A stretch of 64,000 bases of DNA from Roseomonas genomospecies 6 (GTDB lineage: Bacteria; Pseudomonadota; Alphaproteobacteria; Azospirillales; Azospirillaceae). Where the stretch lies: the NCBI RefSeq assembly GCF_008365375.1, contig NZ_QOKW01000009.1, positions 62,001 to 126,000 of the forward strand, written 5' to 3'. The notes beneath the pieces were generated by a model. It was given only the letters and a program-made list of their open reading frames with translations. It was not told where the DNA came from and did no database searches. Of the stretch, positions 39,357 through 47,870 are shown in pieces (positions within the stretch are counted from its first letter, which is position 1; every line of letters begins with the position of its first letter). The translations under genes were made by a program, and so were the position numbers.

Positions 39357-40466
39357 TCAGATGCTGTCCTTAAGAGAAGCGCAAACGTCCGCCAACGTAC
39401 CAGGCGCGACTGCGTTGTGCTTGCGCCAATCCCCACTGACCCGCTTCTCGCAGACGTAGAACCCAGGCTTGGCCTCGACGATGCGGTAACTCTTCCCGCC
39501 GGAGTCGATGGAGACTTCAGAGCCATTCGATTGCCAAGCCGGCGCCTTCACCAAATGCTGGTTCAGGGCAATGCAGAGGTCGCTTGCCGTCAGGTGACGC
39601 TTTGGCGGAGCGGGCGACGTGGCCTTGCTGATCAGCGTCCGAATCGACTTCGGAACCCATGGAGCCAAGGTGTCGAGGTCGAGTAACCGCCCGGATTGGA
39701 TCCGCTTGCGCACGGCTTGATCGACGAAAGTAGACTGATCCGCGCGGTGGGGAAGGGTCGCGAACTCCTTCTTCTCCTTGGCGGTGAGCCAGTCCATCTC
39801 GCTGTACGGCAGCCGTCCCCCCAGAAGTTGGTAAAGCACGACGCCGCACTGATAGATGTCGCCCGTCCGACCGTAGAAGCCTTCCCACGACTCCGGAGGA
39901 CGGTACGCGAGCGAATGACCGGAGCCGGGAACGGTGTCCGCGCCTTCTGGTATTTGTTTCACGGACCCGAAATCCGCAATGACGGCTTCACCAGTATCGG
40001 ACAGCAGGATGTTCTCAGGCTTGATGTCCCGATGCAGCAGCGCCTTGCTGTGCAACTCCGACAGCGCACTCGCGATACCGAGCACAAAGTACAGCGCCTG
40101 CTTCAGGCTGAGGCTGTTCCTGGCGATGTAGTCGTCTAAATCGCCATTCTGGAAGTGGGGCATGATGAAGAACGCCCACTCGCGATTAACATATCCGGCA
40201 TGATCGAGTTGGATGACGTTCTTGTGGTTGATGCCCGCTAATTTCTGGGGCTCGGCATGGAATTTATCTTCACCGCCCCAATAGTAATACTTAACGGCGA
40301 TCTTCTTTCCTGATATGTTGTTTCGGCCGAACACAAGGTATCCATTGGCGCCTTTGTCGGATACCCGCTCGATCTCGAAAGCGGTGATCTCCTTGGTCAC
40401 ATGGGCAAGAAGTTCCTCAGGTAGAACATCCAGCCCATCCACCGAAGCCGTGACGGCCGCCATCAT
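39357..40466 (-). CDS. Ser/Thr protein kinase
   Basis: A 369-aa eukaryotic-type kinase. Key residues: Lys59 in KIAVKYYYW, Asp147 and Asn152 in LHRDIKPENILL, DFG at 165-167, then AYRPPESWEG and DIYQCGVVLYQLLGG. A C-terminal extension of ~110 residues ends in a small domain (GKSYRIVEAKPGFYVCEKR). Its start overlaps the stop of the DUF3010 gene (ATGA), so the two are coupled. In an island this suggests a signalling role in phage response; the substrate is unknown. Confidence 0.88.
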   Translation of the reverse strand: MMAAVTASVDGLDVLPEELLAHVTKEITAFEIERVSDKGANGYLVFGRNNISGKKIAVKYYYWGGEDKFHAEPQKLAGINHKNVIQLDHAGYVNREWAFFIMPHFQNGDLDDYIARNSLSLKQALYFVLGIASALSELHSKALLHRDIKPENILLSDTGEAVIADFGSVKQIPEGADTVPGSGHSLAYRPPESWEGFYGRTGDIYQCGVVLYQLLGGRLPYSEMDWLTAKEKKEFATLPHRADQSTFVDQAVRKRIQSGRLLDLDTLAPWVPKSIRTLISKATSPAPPKRHLTASDLCIALNQHLVKAPAWQSNGSEVSIDSGGKSYRIVEAKPGFYVCEKRVSGDWRKHNAVAPGTLADVCASLKDSI

Positions 40467-40888
40467 GCGGTCTCTCGCAACGCCAGGGCAGTCGCGATCA
40501 GAAGTGCCTCTTCGCAGTATTGCTTGTCTGCTGTCGGCGGTTCCACATCGGCGTCACGGAGGATCTTGGTAGCGGTCTTGGTGTGGAGAAACTCCACGGA
40601 TCGACAGACGTCGTTCAGTTGAACGATTGTTTCCAGTTTGTAGGACGCTGCGCCAGGCTTGTACATTCCCGACTTCTGGCGCTCCTTGATCACGATGCGC
40701 TCGATCGCGTGCTCCCGAAGGATGCCTTCCAGCGTGGTCTTCGCCGCGCGCAGTTGCTCGGCGTTGTCCGCATCCGCGATGGTGATCTTGGGACGGGGAA
40801 GAGCCTTAACCTTGAGGCCGTCGGAGGAAGCCTCCCCAAGCACCAGGATGATGTCCTTCCCGCGAATGTCGATCCCGCAGACGTGCAT
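40463..40888 (-). CDS. DUF3010 family protein
   Basis: A 141-aa protein from ATG 40888: MHVCGIDIRGKDIILVLGE, later RIVIKERQKSGMYKPGAASYKLETIVQLNDVC, and ADKQYCEEALLIATALAL. This matches the DUF3010 pattern as I recall it. The acidic residues after beta strand 1 (GID) and in IKER suggest an RNase-H-like fold, possibly a nuclease or resolvase relative. Middle gene of a minus-strand set with an HNH-like gene upstream and a kinase downstream. Confidence 0.72.
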   Translation of the reverse strand: MHVCGIDIRGKDIILVLGEASSDGLKVKALPRPKITIADADNAEQLRAAKTTLEGILREHAIERIVIKERQKSGMYKPGAASYKLETIVQLNDVCRSVEFLHTKTATKILRDADVEPPTADKQYCEEALLIATALALRETA

Positions 40889-41073
40889 CACTTTTCCATT
40901 TGGATGAACCGCTGTCGGTGCAGCGACAGATAGTGCATACGCCACACCAAGCGTATCGGCAAGCGTGGTTATGGCTCCACTGTTTTGGAAATGCGTATGA
41001 ACCTGATGATCCACAAGAAAATGAGGCCACTCGGGGTGTTGATGGTGAGCGTCGGGATGAATGAACCAACGCC

Positions 41074-41883
41074 TCAAACGCGCTGCAGAAACGCTGCCCA
41101 GTAGCGCTGCACGTCTTGAACCTGATCGTAGGGGTAGCGCGAAACGCCGCTGTTTCCTTCCGTCGCCAGCCCGTCCTTGATCTCGGCCATGCGCTTCAAG
41201 ATGGCATCCCTGATGCCATCCGACAACGGTCGCACGCGGATGCGTTGTGGCCCAGGGGTGCAGCCCGGCCAACCGGCTGGGTAGTGCTCGGGCAGGTTCC
41301 CGGCACGGATCCAATCGGCATCGTCCTTCACGTCGTCGTGGTCACAAACCCAGCCGTACAGGTGGAAAGCCGCCGTGCGCAGAATGCGCTTCACCTCGGG
41401 TATGCTGTCGGTCGCGCCCTTCAGCGGAGCAGGAAGAAGCACCATGTTCGCGACGCACGAGTAGTAACGTGCGTTCTTAATAACGTTGTTCGTGGTTTGG
41501 AATGACGGATCATCCACGCCCCAAAGGTGACACACGGACCAGTTTCTCGGTCTCCTCCCGGTTGGGATTCCCAGGGCGCTGCACAGCGCTTTTCCCGCCT
41601 TAATGTTGGTCTCCACGTTCTCGGTCTTCACCTTCGTTGTCCGATTGGTGTTCGTGTAGCGGGTTTGCCAGTCGGCCTTGTAGGCCGGTGCACCTCGATA
41701 GAACTCCGGATACCAGGTGGGAAGGAGGCGGAATGTCTTGGGATCGACCCAAAGGGCGGTGCGCGCGATCAAAGCGACCAGATCCGGCAGGTCGTCCTGA
41801 AGGACTTCGAGCCCGTCCGGGACGGTGTCAACGTCGGCGATCGCTGCGGGCGATGCGGCAATCGAAACCCCAGCATCCGGCAT
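41074..41883 (-). CDS. putative HNH-endonuclease-like protein
   Basis: A 269-aa protein. The central CHLWGVDDPSFQTTNNVIKNARYYSCVANMVLLPAPL followed by FHLYGW resembles island HNH-like proteins with a CHxW / NLVLLP / LYGW pattern; the assignment is tentative, and the catalytic residues are not certain. It is the first gene of the set that continues with DUF3010 and the kinase, 185 bp apart. A truncated relative of its FHLYGW region lies at 47634-47716. Confidence 0.5.
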   Translation of the reverse strand: MPDAGVSIAASPAAIADVDTVPDGLEVLQDDLPDLVALIARTALWVDPKTFRLLPTWYPEFYRGAPAYKADWQTRYTNTNRTTKVKTENVETNIKAGKALCSALGIPTGRRPRNWSVCHLWGVDDPSFQTTNNVIKNARYYSCVANMVLLPAPLKGATDSIPEVKRILRTAAFHLYGWVCDHDDVKDDADWIRAGNLPEHYPAGWPGCTPGPQRIRVRPLSDGIRDAILKRMAEIKDGLATEGNSGVSRYPYDQVQDVQRYWAAFLQRV

Positions 41884-42039
41884 GATCGGGACTCCTTGTG
41901 GAACGCCTGCATCTTACGACTGCCTGAATGGACAGGATAGGGTCCGCGACCAACGTTTCGCTCTGGGGTGGAGTAGAATCATTGATCTGCAAGCACATCC
42001 AATTCATGCTGCACCAGCCACTTCGACGTTCTGATCGTC

Positions 42040-44877
42040 ATGCCGTTCCTCTGCTACGACGCTGCCGACAGTTTGATCCACGCCGGCCGGTGCTCGGCCG
42101 AGGAGTGGGTGCGGTTGCAGTCGGGGTGGCGCGCCCTTGGGCTGCGCATGACCTGCTGTCCCGCAGCGGCCATCCCCGTGACGCTTGAGACGGGCACCCG
42201 GTTTTTCAGACATCATCTCGGCGAGGACTGCGGCTCCGAAGGCGAGTCCGTAGAGCATCAGGCGGCCAAGGCCGAAGCAGCCATTGCGGCCGCGGAAGCC
42301 GGCTGGACTGTCCAGGTGGAAGGCCAGGGCTTCGCACCGAGCGGCGAGGAGTGGAGGGCTGATGTTCTCTGCGAACGCGGCGAAGAGCGGGTTGCCGTCG
42401 AGATCCAGATGTCCAGGCAGTCCTTGGACGAGTACGCGCGCCGACAGGCGTTGTACGCGGCGTCTGGTGTTCGAGGCATGTGGCTGGTCGGCCATGCCGG
42501 TTTTGATCGTCGCTGGGCCACGGCTGAACTTCCCGCAATCCACATCGAGTTCGATGGACTGAAAGCGTCTGCAGCACTGGGACAGCGTTCGGTGTTGCGG
42601 CAGCCGCTTGGAGAGTTCGTCAAGGAGTACCTGGCAGGTCGGTGGTACTGCCGGAGGCCGCTCAAGGTGCCGGCCGTTCTGATCCCGGAACTGACCGCGT
42701 GTTTGGACTGCGGCCGCGCAATCCGGGCCGGCCGCGTCATCGCCGCGTTTCCGGGCGAGGCAGACGACCGGTACCCGTCACGTCCGATCTTCTCCTGGTA
42801 CGGGGGCTACCATAAGGACGAGCCGCTCAAGGACGCGGCCTGGGAGCAGAACGGCATCATCGCTCTTGAAGAGCAGGCTGAAAAGTGCCCGTACTGCCGC
42901 GGACGCTTAGCGCCGGTCCGCTACGGCCCCGAAGCCATGCTCAAGGGCCAGCATCCAATAAGCAGCCGGCACGGAACCATCCGCCTGGACGCAAGCGGTT
43001 GGTGGCGCACCGGCGAGCCCCTGCTGCCCAGAGGGTGGGTCACGCGACGGCGACCGGCAACGGGGCGCGCCCTATCCGTCGCCGAGATCATCAAGAAGCA
43101 GGACGACAAACTGCCGGACAACCTTCGTCAGCCGATGCGCCATCGTCGTAGGGCGTGCCAAGCCCTGCTCTCGGCCATTGACGGGCTGACCGACTGGGAG
43201 TCCAGTGAAGGGAGGTGGCGAGACTCTCCCGAGGGGCGCTGGCTCCCGGACGTCGTTGTCGAGGAAACGATGCCGAACCAGGGCGGGCGACGCATTGCCT
43301 ATTTCCTGGCACTCGGCGAGGAGGCTTTGGAGAGCCGGCGCAAGCACGCGCTGCTGGCCAAAGCCGCGGGCTTCGAAGCCCTTCTGCTGAACCCGACCTC
43401 CCGTCTTCAGCAGTTCACCGACCACCCGACCGAGATCGTCGTGGAGTACGGAGACGAACCCTCGGTGACGCTGGCCGGAACACGCATGCCGCTGGAGCGG
43501 TTCGCAGCCGACTTCGTCCGCAGCCAGTGGGTTCAGCGGACCTATGTGACGGTTCCCTACTCATCGATCCCTGAAGCGGCTTCGTGCCCTTCCTGCGGGC
43601 GGACTGGGACGACGGCGCGACATGTGGCGCTGCACTTCGGCGAAGCCGACATCGCCTTTGGAGATGATGTGGTCGTTCTACCGATATCCGCGCTGAGCAG
43701 CCGTGCCGTCTATCCGATTGGCCGGCGCCATACCGGAGGTGCTCTGAGCCGGTACTGCGTCTGCGGCGCCAATATGACCTCGAACCTCCCGTCCGAGGTC
43801 GTGATTGCCGACTACAGCGACATCCAAGTTCGTAACGGCCGCATGTCCATGTACGTTGGCCCCTGGGTTCGCCGCGGGTCGGTGCCCACCATGCCCGAAG
43901 CGCTCGGGGTGGCGGAGGGGAGTGGCGGCTGGACACCGGATGACTGGCTGCGCCATGTGGCCAGGATCGCTCCGCCGCCCGAGCATGACGCCCTCATGTT
44001 CAGGCATGCCGCGCTTGGCGCCATCGAGCAGGGCGCCCGTGCGGCCGCAGGGATCGTTGACGTGATGCACGTCGAGGACGGCGTCGTACTCGTTCGCAAC
44101 CGCTCCGAGGTGACCGCCGTCGCTCTCCTTTCCACGATGCCGGGATCCGGCGCGGACGACCGCGTGCGTGCCGAAATCGAAGCGCTGTCGGCGCTCGTGA
44201 AAAAGGCCGGCGTGACGGACACGTACTGGTTCTCACCCCTACCACACCTCCCACACCGTGAGCATCGCTTCCCGGTGGTCAGCATTGGGCAGGACGAACA
44301 GGGCATGTGGGCGGCTCCAACCCATGACGGGATGGTCATGCCGCTCGACGGCTTCGTGGCTGGGCTCTTGGACGGAGAGTGGGAGAATGTCGGCACTCTC
44401 GACCTTGCAGTCGTGCTGGTGCCCGAACAGGTGCGTTGCGCCTGCGGGGAGGTGTCCATCATCACTCCTTGGTGCGCCGCGACGCCGGTCGGTCGTCATG
44501 TCCCGACGTTCGCCCCGACGCTGGGAGCAAAGGGTGCAGGCACCGTGAGCATCGTGGACTCCGAAACGCTTCGGGCTCGTGCCCACCGGCACCTCAAGGT
44601 CGTTCCGTACGTCGAGCGCCCGGATGGAACGGTTGCGCAGCCCTGCCGGCGGTGCGGCCGCGACCTGCTGTCGGCGCTCACCCCCGAGACCCTGCTGAAG
44701 CGGTGGGCCGGCGCCGGCTCTGGTCAGGGGGTGAAGAGGGTGAGCGTCAATCGGTGGTGTCGTGTCGGGGAGGCTATCCTGGTGCAGCCGTGGCTTGTGG
44801 CCGGGAAGCCGTCAACGACTCGTCAGTCAGTAGAGGAATGGTTGTCAAAGACGGCGCCGCAACAGGCTTTGTTTTGA
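42040..44877 (+). CDS. giant CoiA-like protein with three repeats
   Basis: A 945-aa protein. The N-terminal ~330 residues are a CoiA-type nuclease: EH at 72-73 before QAAK, Asp108 in EWRADVL and E121-x-Q123 in VAVEIQMS form a PD-(D/E)xK site, followed by zinc knuckles CLDCG (~222) and CPYC (~283). The same module recurs twice: knuckles CPSCG (~516) / CVCG (~573), and CACG (~800) / CRRCG (~868), period ~290. In repeats 2 and 3 the nuclease motif is degenerate (DVVVEE...AYFLAL; DVMHVE...AVALLST). CoiA is best known in competence; here a DNA-processing or defence role is likely. Confidence 0.78.
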   Translation: MPFLCYDAADSLIHAGRCSAEEWVRLQSGWRALGLRMTCCPAAAIPVTLETGTRFFRHHLGEDCGSEGESVEHQAAKAEAAIAAAEAGWTVQVEGQGFAPSGEEWRADVLCERGEERVAVEIQMSRQSLDEYARRQALYAASGVRGMWLVGHAGFDRRWATAELPAIHIEFDGLKASAALGQRSVLRQPLGEFVKEYLAGRWYCRRPLKVPAVLIPELTACLDCGRAIRAGRVIAAFPGEADDRYPSRPIFSWYGGYHKDEPLKDAAWEQNGIIALEEQAEKCPYCRGRLAPVRYGPEAMLKGQHPISSRHGTIRLDASGWWRTGEPLLPRGWVTRRRPATGRALSVAEIIKKQDDKLPDNLRQPMRHRRRACQALLSAIDGLTDWESSEGRWRDSPEGRWLPDVVVEETMPNQGGRRIAYFLALGEEALESRRKHALLAKAAGFEALLLNPTSRLQQFTDHPTEIVVEYGDEPSVTLAGTRMPLERFAADFVRSQWVQRTYVTVPYSSIPEAASCPSCGRTGTTARHVALHFGEADIAFGDDVVVLPISALSSRAVYPIGRRHTGGALSRYCVCGANMTSNLPSEVVIADYSDIQVRNGRMSMYVGPWVRRGSVPTMPEALGVAEGSGGWTPDDWLRHVARIAPPPEHDALMFRHAALGAIEQGARAAAGIVDVMHVEDGVVLVRNRSEVTAVALLSTMPGSGADDRVRAEIEALSALVKKAGVTDTYWFSPLPHLPHREHRFPVVSIGQDEQGMWAAPTHDGMVMPLDGFVAGLLDGEWENVGTLDLAVVLVPEQVRCACGEVSIITPWCAATPVGRHVPTFAPTLGAKGAGTVSIVDSETLRARAHRHLKVVPYVERPDGTVAQPCRRCGRDLLSALTPETLLKRWAGAGSGQGVKRVSVNRWCRVGEAILVQPWLVAGKPSTTRQSVEEWLSKTAPQQALF

Positions 44878-45033
44878 GCACCGTACGGGCAAGGCGTATC
44901 ATCCATCCCCTGTATGGGACTGAAGGCTCCAACTGAGGGCATATCGCATCTACAACGTTCCTTTCGGAACGCTTGCTCATTCACTATTCGCGTTTCAGTT
45001 GGTATCCTCGGCCTCACATGTGATGGGGGCGTC

Positions 45034-45258
45034 ATGGCTGACGAGGGCGAACTGGACCTCCTGACCAAGGAGGCAGTCGAAGGTGATTGGATCGACGTCA
45101 GAGTACGCGAAGCGCTTGGCGTGACCACCGTTCCGGAAGAGGTCGCAAATGCGGTTAACGCTGCGATGCGTGGAATGCAGGACCGGCGACTGTCATCCGG
45201 TGAGATAGCGAGACTGGCAAAAGAATTCCTCGGTTTCCTGGAGGCGGGAAATCGATGA
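45034..45258 (+). CDS. small protein coupled to the ATPase
   Basis: A 74-aa acidic protein from ATG 45034 (MADEGELDLLTKEAV) with GGGGGCG upstream; longer frames lack a ribosome site. The stop overlaps the ATPase start (ATGA). By analogy with small partners of island SMC-like ATPases it may be a regulatory subunit, but no family is recognised. Confidence 0.65.
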   Translation: MADEGELDLLTKEAVEGDWIDVRVREALGVTTVPEEVANAVNAAMRGMQDRRLSSGEIARLAKEFLGFLEAGNR

Positions 45259-46802
45259 GGATTCAAGAACTGTCCGCCGAGTGGTTCCGGGGCGCGGCCG
45301 ATACCATCGCGCTCAACACCGACAACAAAAGCGTTGTTGTGTACGGCCCCAACGGTTCGGGGAAATCGACATTTGTAGACGGTTTGGAGTACCTGTTGTG
45401 TAGTGGAAAGATTGCTCATCTTGGCCACGAATACAGTGGTCGTCGCCTGGAAAATGCGATCATCAACACCCATTGTCCGGCCGGCGCATCTCGGCGGTTC
45501 ATAGTGAAGTTGGATGGAGGTTTCGAGGTTGTGGCCGAATTGGCCGCGAATGGTGCGGCCCGTTTCCTGGGGAATGATGCACTGGAGGGTTGGGAGAAGG
45601 GTTGGAGCATACTGCGCCAGGACGAGGTTTCTGCGTTCGTCCACTCCAGCAAGGGGGACAAGTATTCCGCTCTCCTTCCTCTCCTTGGACTGGAGCCCAT
45701 TGAGAATGTTGCTGCGAACTTGCGCAGCATCAGCAATCGGGTAAAGGAAGAGGCCGGCCTCGAACGGCTGAGAGCGCAACTCACCCAATTGACACAGGAA
45801 TGGGATGCGGCGTTCCCTGGCGTGGCGACTACCTCGGTGGGAGGTCTTATCAAAGATCTGCATCGCAAGTACCTGCCGGAACAGGAAGTGCCGCCTACTC
45901 TTCCAGAAACGCTTGCGGCGTTGCGTCGCAGCATCTCCGAACGCATTGCGGGGCTGGACGCCGAAGGTGCATGCCACTTTCATCTGAAAGTTGCTCACGA
46001 AGCCGACCTGCGGTCACGCCTTTCAGAGGCGGTTACAGCCTCCGACCATGCGGCCAAACTTGCGGAACCTTTGCTTGAGGAGCGGCTCGCAGTTCTGCGT
46101 TCGGCAGCCATGTTCGGGCGCAAACTGGCCGATGAAGGGCTAATTCATTGTCCCGCGTGTGGTCGTGAAATCGATGCCGGCGAGTTCAAAGAACACGTTT
46201 CGCTCGAAGCGACTCGGCTGGAAGGGGCTCTGAAGGCATTTGAATCCCGCAGGCTGGCATTCGGCCGGCTGGCGAGCGCATTGGTGACGGCCATTGGTGC
46301 ACTCAGCAGGAAGGAGGTCGCCATTTGGCGCTTGGCGCCGGAGCAGGCGCCGGTCTCCAAAAACCTTGAAGCCCTGTCGTCCTTCGATGCTGAGCGTCTG
46401 AGGGAAGGCGTCGCGACACCTGAGTTGGAACGCCTGCGCGAGAATCTCCATCCTTTGGCGGCCCACCTTGAACAGTCCGTCAAGGCGGTGCCGCCGTCGG
46501 TGGAGCAGGTCGTGACCGATCAGAGGATGGTGAACGCGGCAGCGTCGCATGCAACCCGGAGAGCCTGCGCTTCGAAAATCACCGTGGTCGAGGGCTTGCT
46601 CGCTTTCCTCGGGCAAGTCGAGGCGGAAGTTCGAAGCGAGATCCGGCAACGGACCGAAGTTCTTATCGATTCGATCAGCACTGACCTGCGACGGATGTGG
46701 CTAATTCTCCATCCAGATGAAGCGGTTGATGAAGTGAGGCTTTATCAACCAGATGGAAACAAGGCGATAGACATCGCGCTCCGCTTTCATGGCAAGAATT
46801 AA
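45255..46802 (+). CDS. Rad50/RecF-like ATPase, N-terminal part
   Basis: A 515-aa product with Walker A GPNGSGKST (residues 31-39), Q-loop region ILRQDEVSAF, long coiled-coil arms and a zinc-hook-like CPACG near residue 298. The protein ends at a TAA (46800-46802) just before the ABC signature, which continues in the same frame at 46803. A normal family member would be one chain of ~780 aa. The TAA could derive from CAA (Gln) by one change. ATPase activity needs the other half. Confidence 0.8.
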   Translation: MRIQELSAEWFRGAADTIALNTDNKSVVVYGPNGSGKSTFVDGLEYLLCSGKIAHLGHEYSGRRLENAIINTHCPAGASRRFIVKLDGGFEVVAELAANGAARFLGNDALEGWEKGWSILRQDEVSAFVHSSKGDKYSALLPLLGLEPIENVAANLRSISNRVKEEAGLERLRAQLTQLTQEWDAAFPGVATTSVGGLIKDLHRKYLPEQEVPPTLPETLAALRRSISERIAGLDAEGACHFHLKVAHEADLRSRLSEAVTASDHAAKLAEPLLEERLAVLRSAAMFGRKLADEGLIHCPACGREIDAGEFKEHVSLEATRLEGALKAFESRRLAFGRLASALVTAIGALSRKEVAIWRLAPEQAPVSKNLEALSSFDAERLREGVATPELERLRENLHPLAAHLEQSVKAVPPSVEQVVTDQRMVNAAASHATRRACASKITVVEGLLAFLGQVEAEVRSEIRQRTEVLIDSISTDLRRMWLILHPDEAVDEVRLYQPDGNKAIDIALRFHGKN

Positions 46803-47594
46803 TTGTCACCCCGGCTTACCCTTTCCGAAGGACACCGAAACAGCCTTGGTCTCTGCATTTTCTTCGCGCTTGCAAAGAAAGGAGGGCAAAACTTTCCGCT
46901 TATGTTAGACGATGTCGTGACCAGTTTTGATCGCGAACATCGGAGTTTTGTTGCTGATCTGTTGATGCAGGAATTTCCGGATACCCAGGTTCTGCTCCTC
47001 ACCCATGATCACGACTGGTACGTCGAATTGAAGAGACGGCTGCCCGGTAATCGCTGGATGACGAAGGCGCTGTTGCCCTGGTCAGACCCAGCGACCGGCA
47101 TCCGGTGGGACGGCAAACCGCACGGCCTCGGTGCGTCGAGGGTCTTGGTTGAGGTGGACGTGATGGCTGCTGCCAACCGAGCACGGGCTGTCATGGACGT
47201 CGAGATGGCGGTGATCGCTGAACGCCTGGCAATCCCCGTTCCCTTCATCCGGGGCGCAAGGAACGATTTGCGTGGCGCTTTGGATCTGGTTCAGCGCTTT
47301 CGGAGTCGTGCACAAGGGCGCTTCAAGAAGCGGAACGCCCAAGGCAACTACGAGGGCTGGAGCGATCCTGCGGACCTCGCCAAGGCCGCGGAAGATTGGC
47401 TTGTCACCTACGGCAACGCCGGAAGCCACGGCCGGATTCTCACCAACTTGGAGGTCGGTCGCCTGATCGACGCATGCGACGCGCTGTTGGGCGCCTTCGA
47501 ATGCATGTCCTGCAACACAGCGGTGTGGCACGCCATGGACGCTGGCCGTACCCACCTCCGATGTGATTGCGGGCAGGTTCGGTGGAACCTGTGA
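46803..47594 (+). CDS. Rad50/RecF-like ATPase, C-terminal part
   Basis: Same frame as the preceding part, directly after its TAA. A TTG at 46803 could restart translation (TAATTG), though no ribosome site is evident. It contains the ABC signature LSEGHRNSLGL, Walker B and D-loop LMLDDVVTSFD and switch His LLLTHDHDW. Then follow a ~150-aa helical domain with NAGSHG and a C-terminal Cys4 ribbon (CMSCNT ... CDCG). If the halves assemble, ATP binding would be split across two chains. Confidence 0.7.
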   Translation: MSPRLTLSEGHRNSLGLCIFFALAKKGGQNFPLMLDDVVTSFDREHRSFVADLLMQEFPDTQVLLLTHDHDWYVELKRRLPGNRWMTKALLPWSDPATGIRWDGKPHGLGASRVLVEVDVMAAANRARAVMDVEMAVIAERLAIPVPFIRGARNDLRGALDLVQRFRSRAQGRFKKRNAQGNYEGWSDPADLAKAAEDWLVTYGNAGSHGRILTNLEVGRLIDACDALLGAFECMSCNTAVWHAMDAGRTHLRCDCGQVRWNL

Positions 47595-47633
47595 GCAGGT
47601 TCATCCTGGTGCGTCGTTCTGGGTGATTGCGGC

Positions 47634-47716
47634 TAGGCAGGCCAGGTAAGCCGGCCGACCTTCACGCCTTCGTCGTTACAGACCCAACCGTACAGGTGGA
47701 AAGCCGCCGTGCGCAG
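47634..47716 (-). pseudogene. relic of a second HNH-like gene
   Basis: 47659-47716 matches 41325-41382 at 58 aligned positions with about nine differences and no gaps. Both encode LRTAAFHLYGWVC on the minus strand. Here the frame ends in a stop soon after, and nothing upstream is similar, so it is a C-terminal fragment. Confidence 0.62.
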
Positions 47717-47870
47717 GGAGGCTGAAACGAGGCGAGGCAGTAGGAGGTGGCCGCGGGAATGGCGCTTCTTGAAAACTTTCTCACATCTTTCCGTGCTCTC
47801 TTATCCGAAGGATGGCGGCCCCCTTACAACACCGGCTGCCCTGCCGACGGAAACGATCACGGAGACGGGC

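Noticed and set aside
40889..41314. Upstream extension of the DUF3010 frame
   Set aside because: It overlaps the HNH-like gene in another frame; ATG 40888 gives the known family length.
47709..47870. N-terminal extension of the 349-aa cluster protein
   Set aside because: It overlaps the relic and has Arg-rich, non-protein-like composition; ATG 47871 has a ribosome site.
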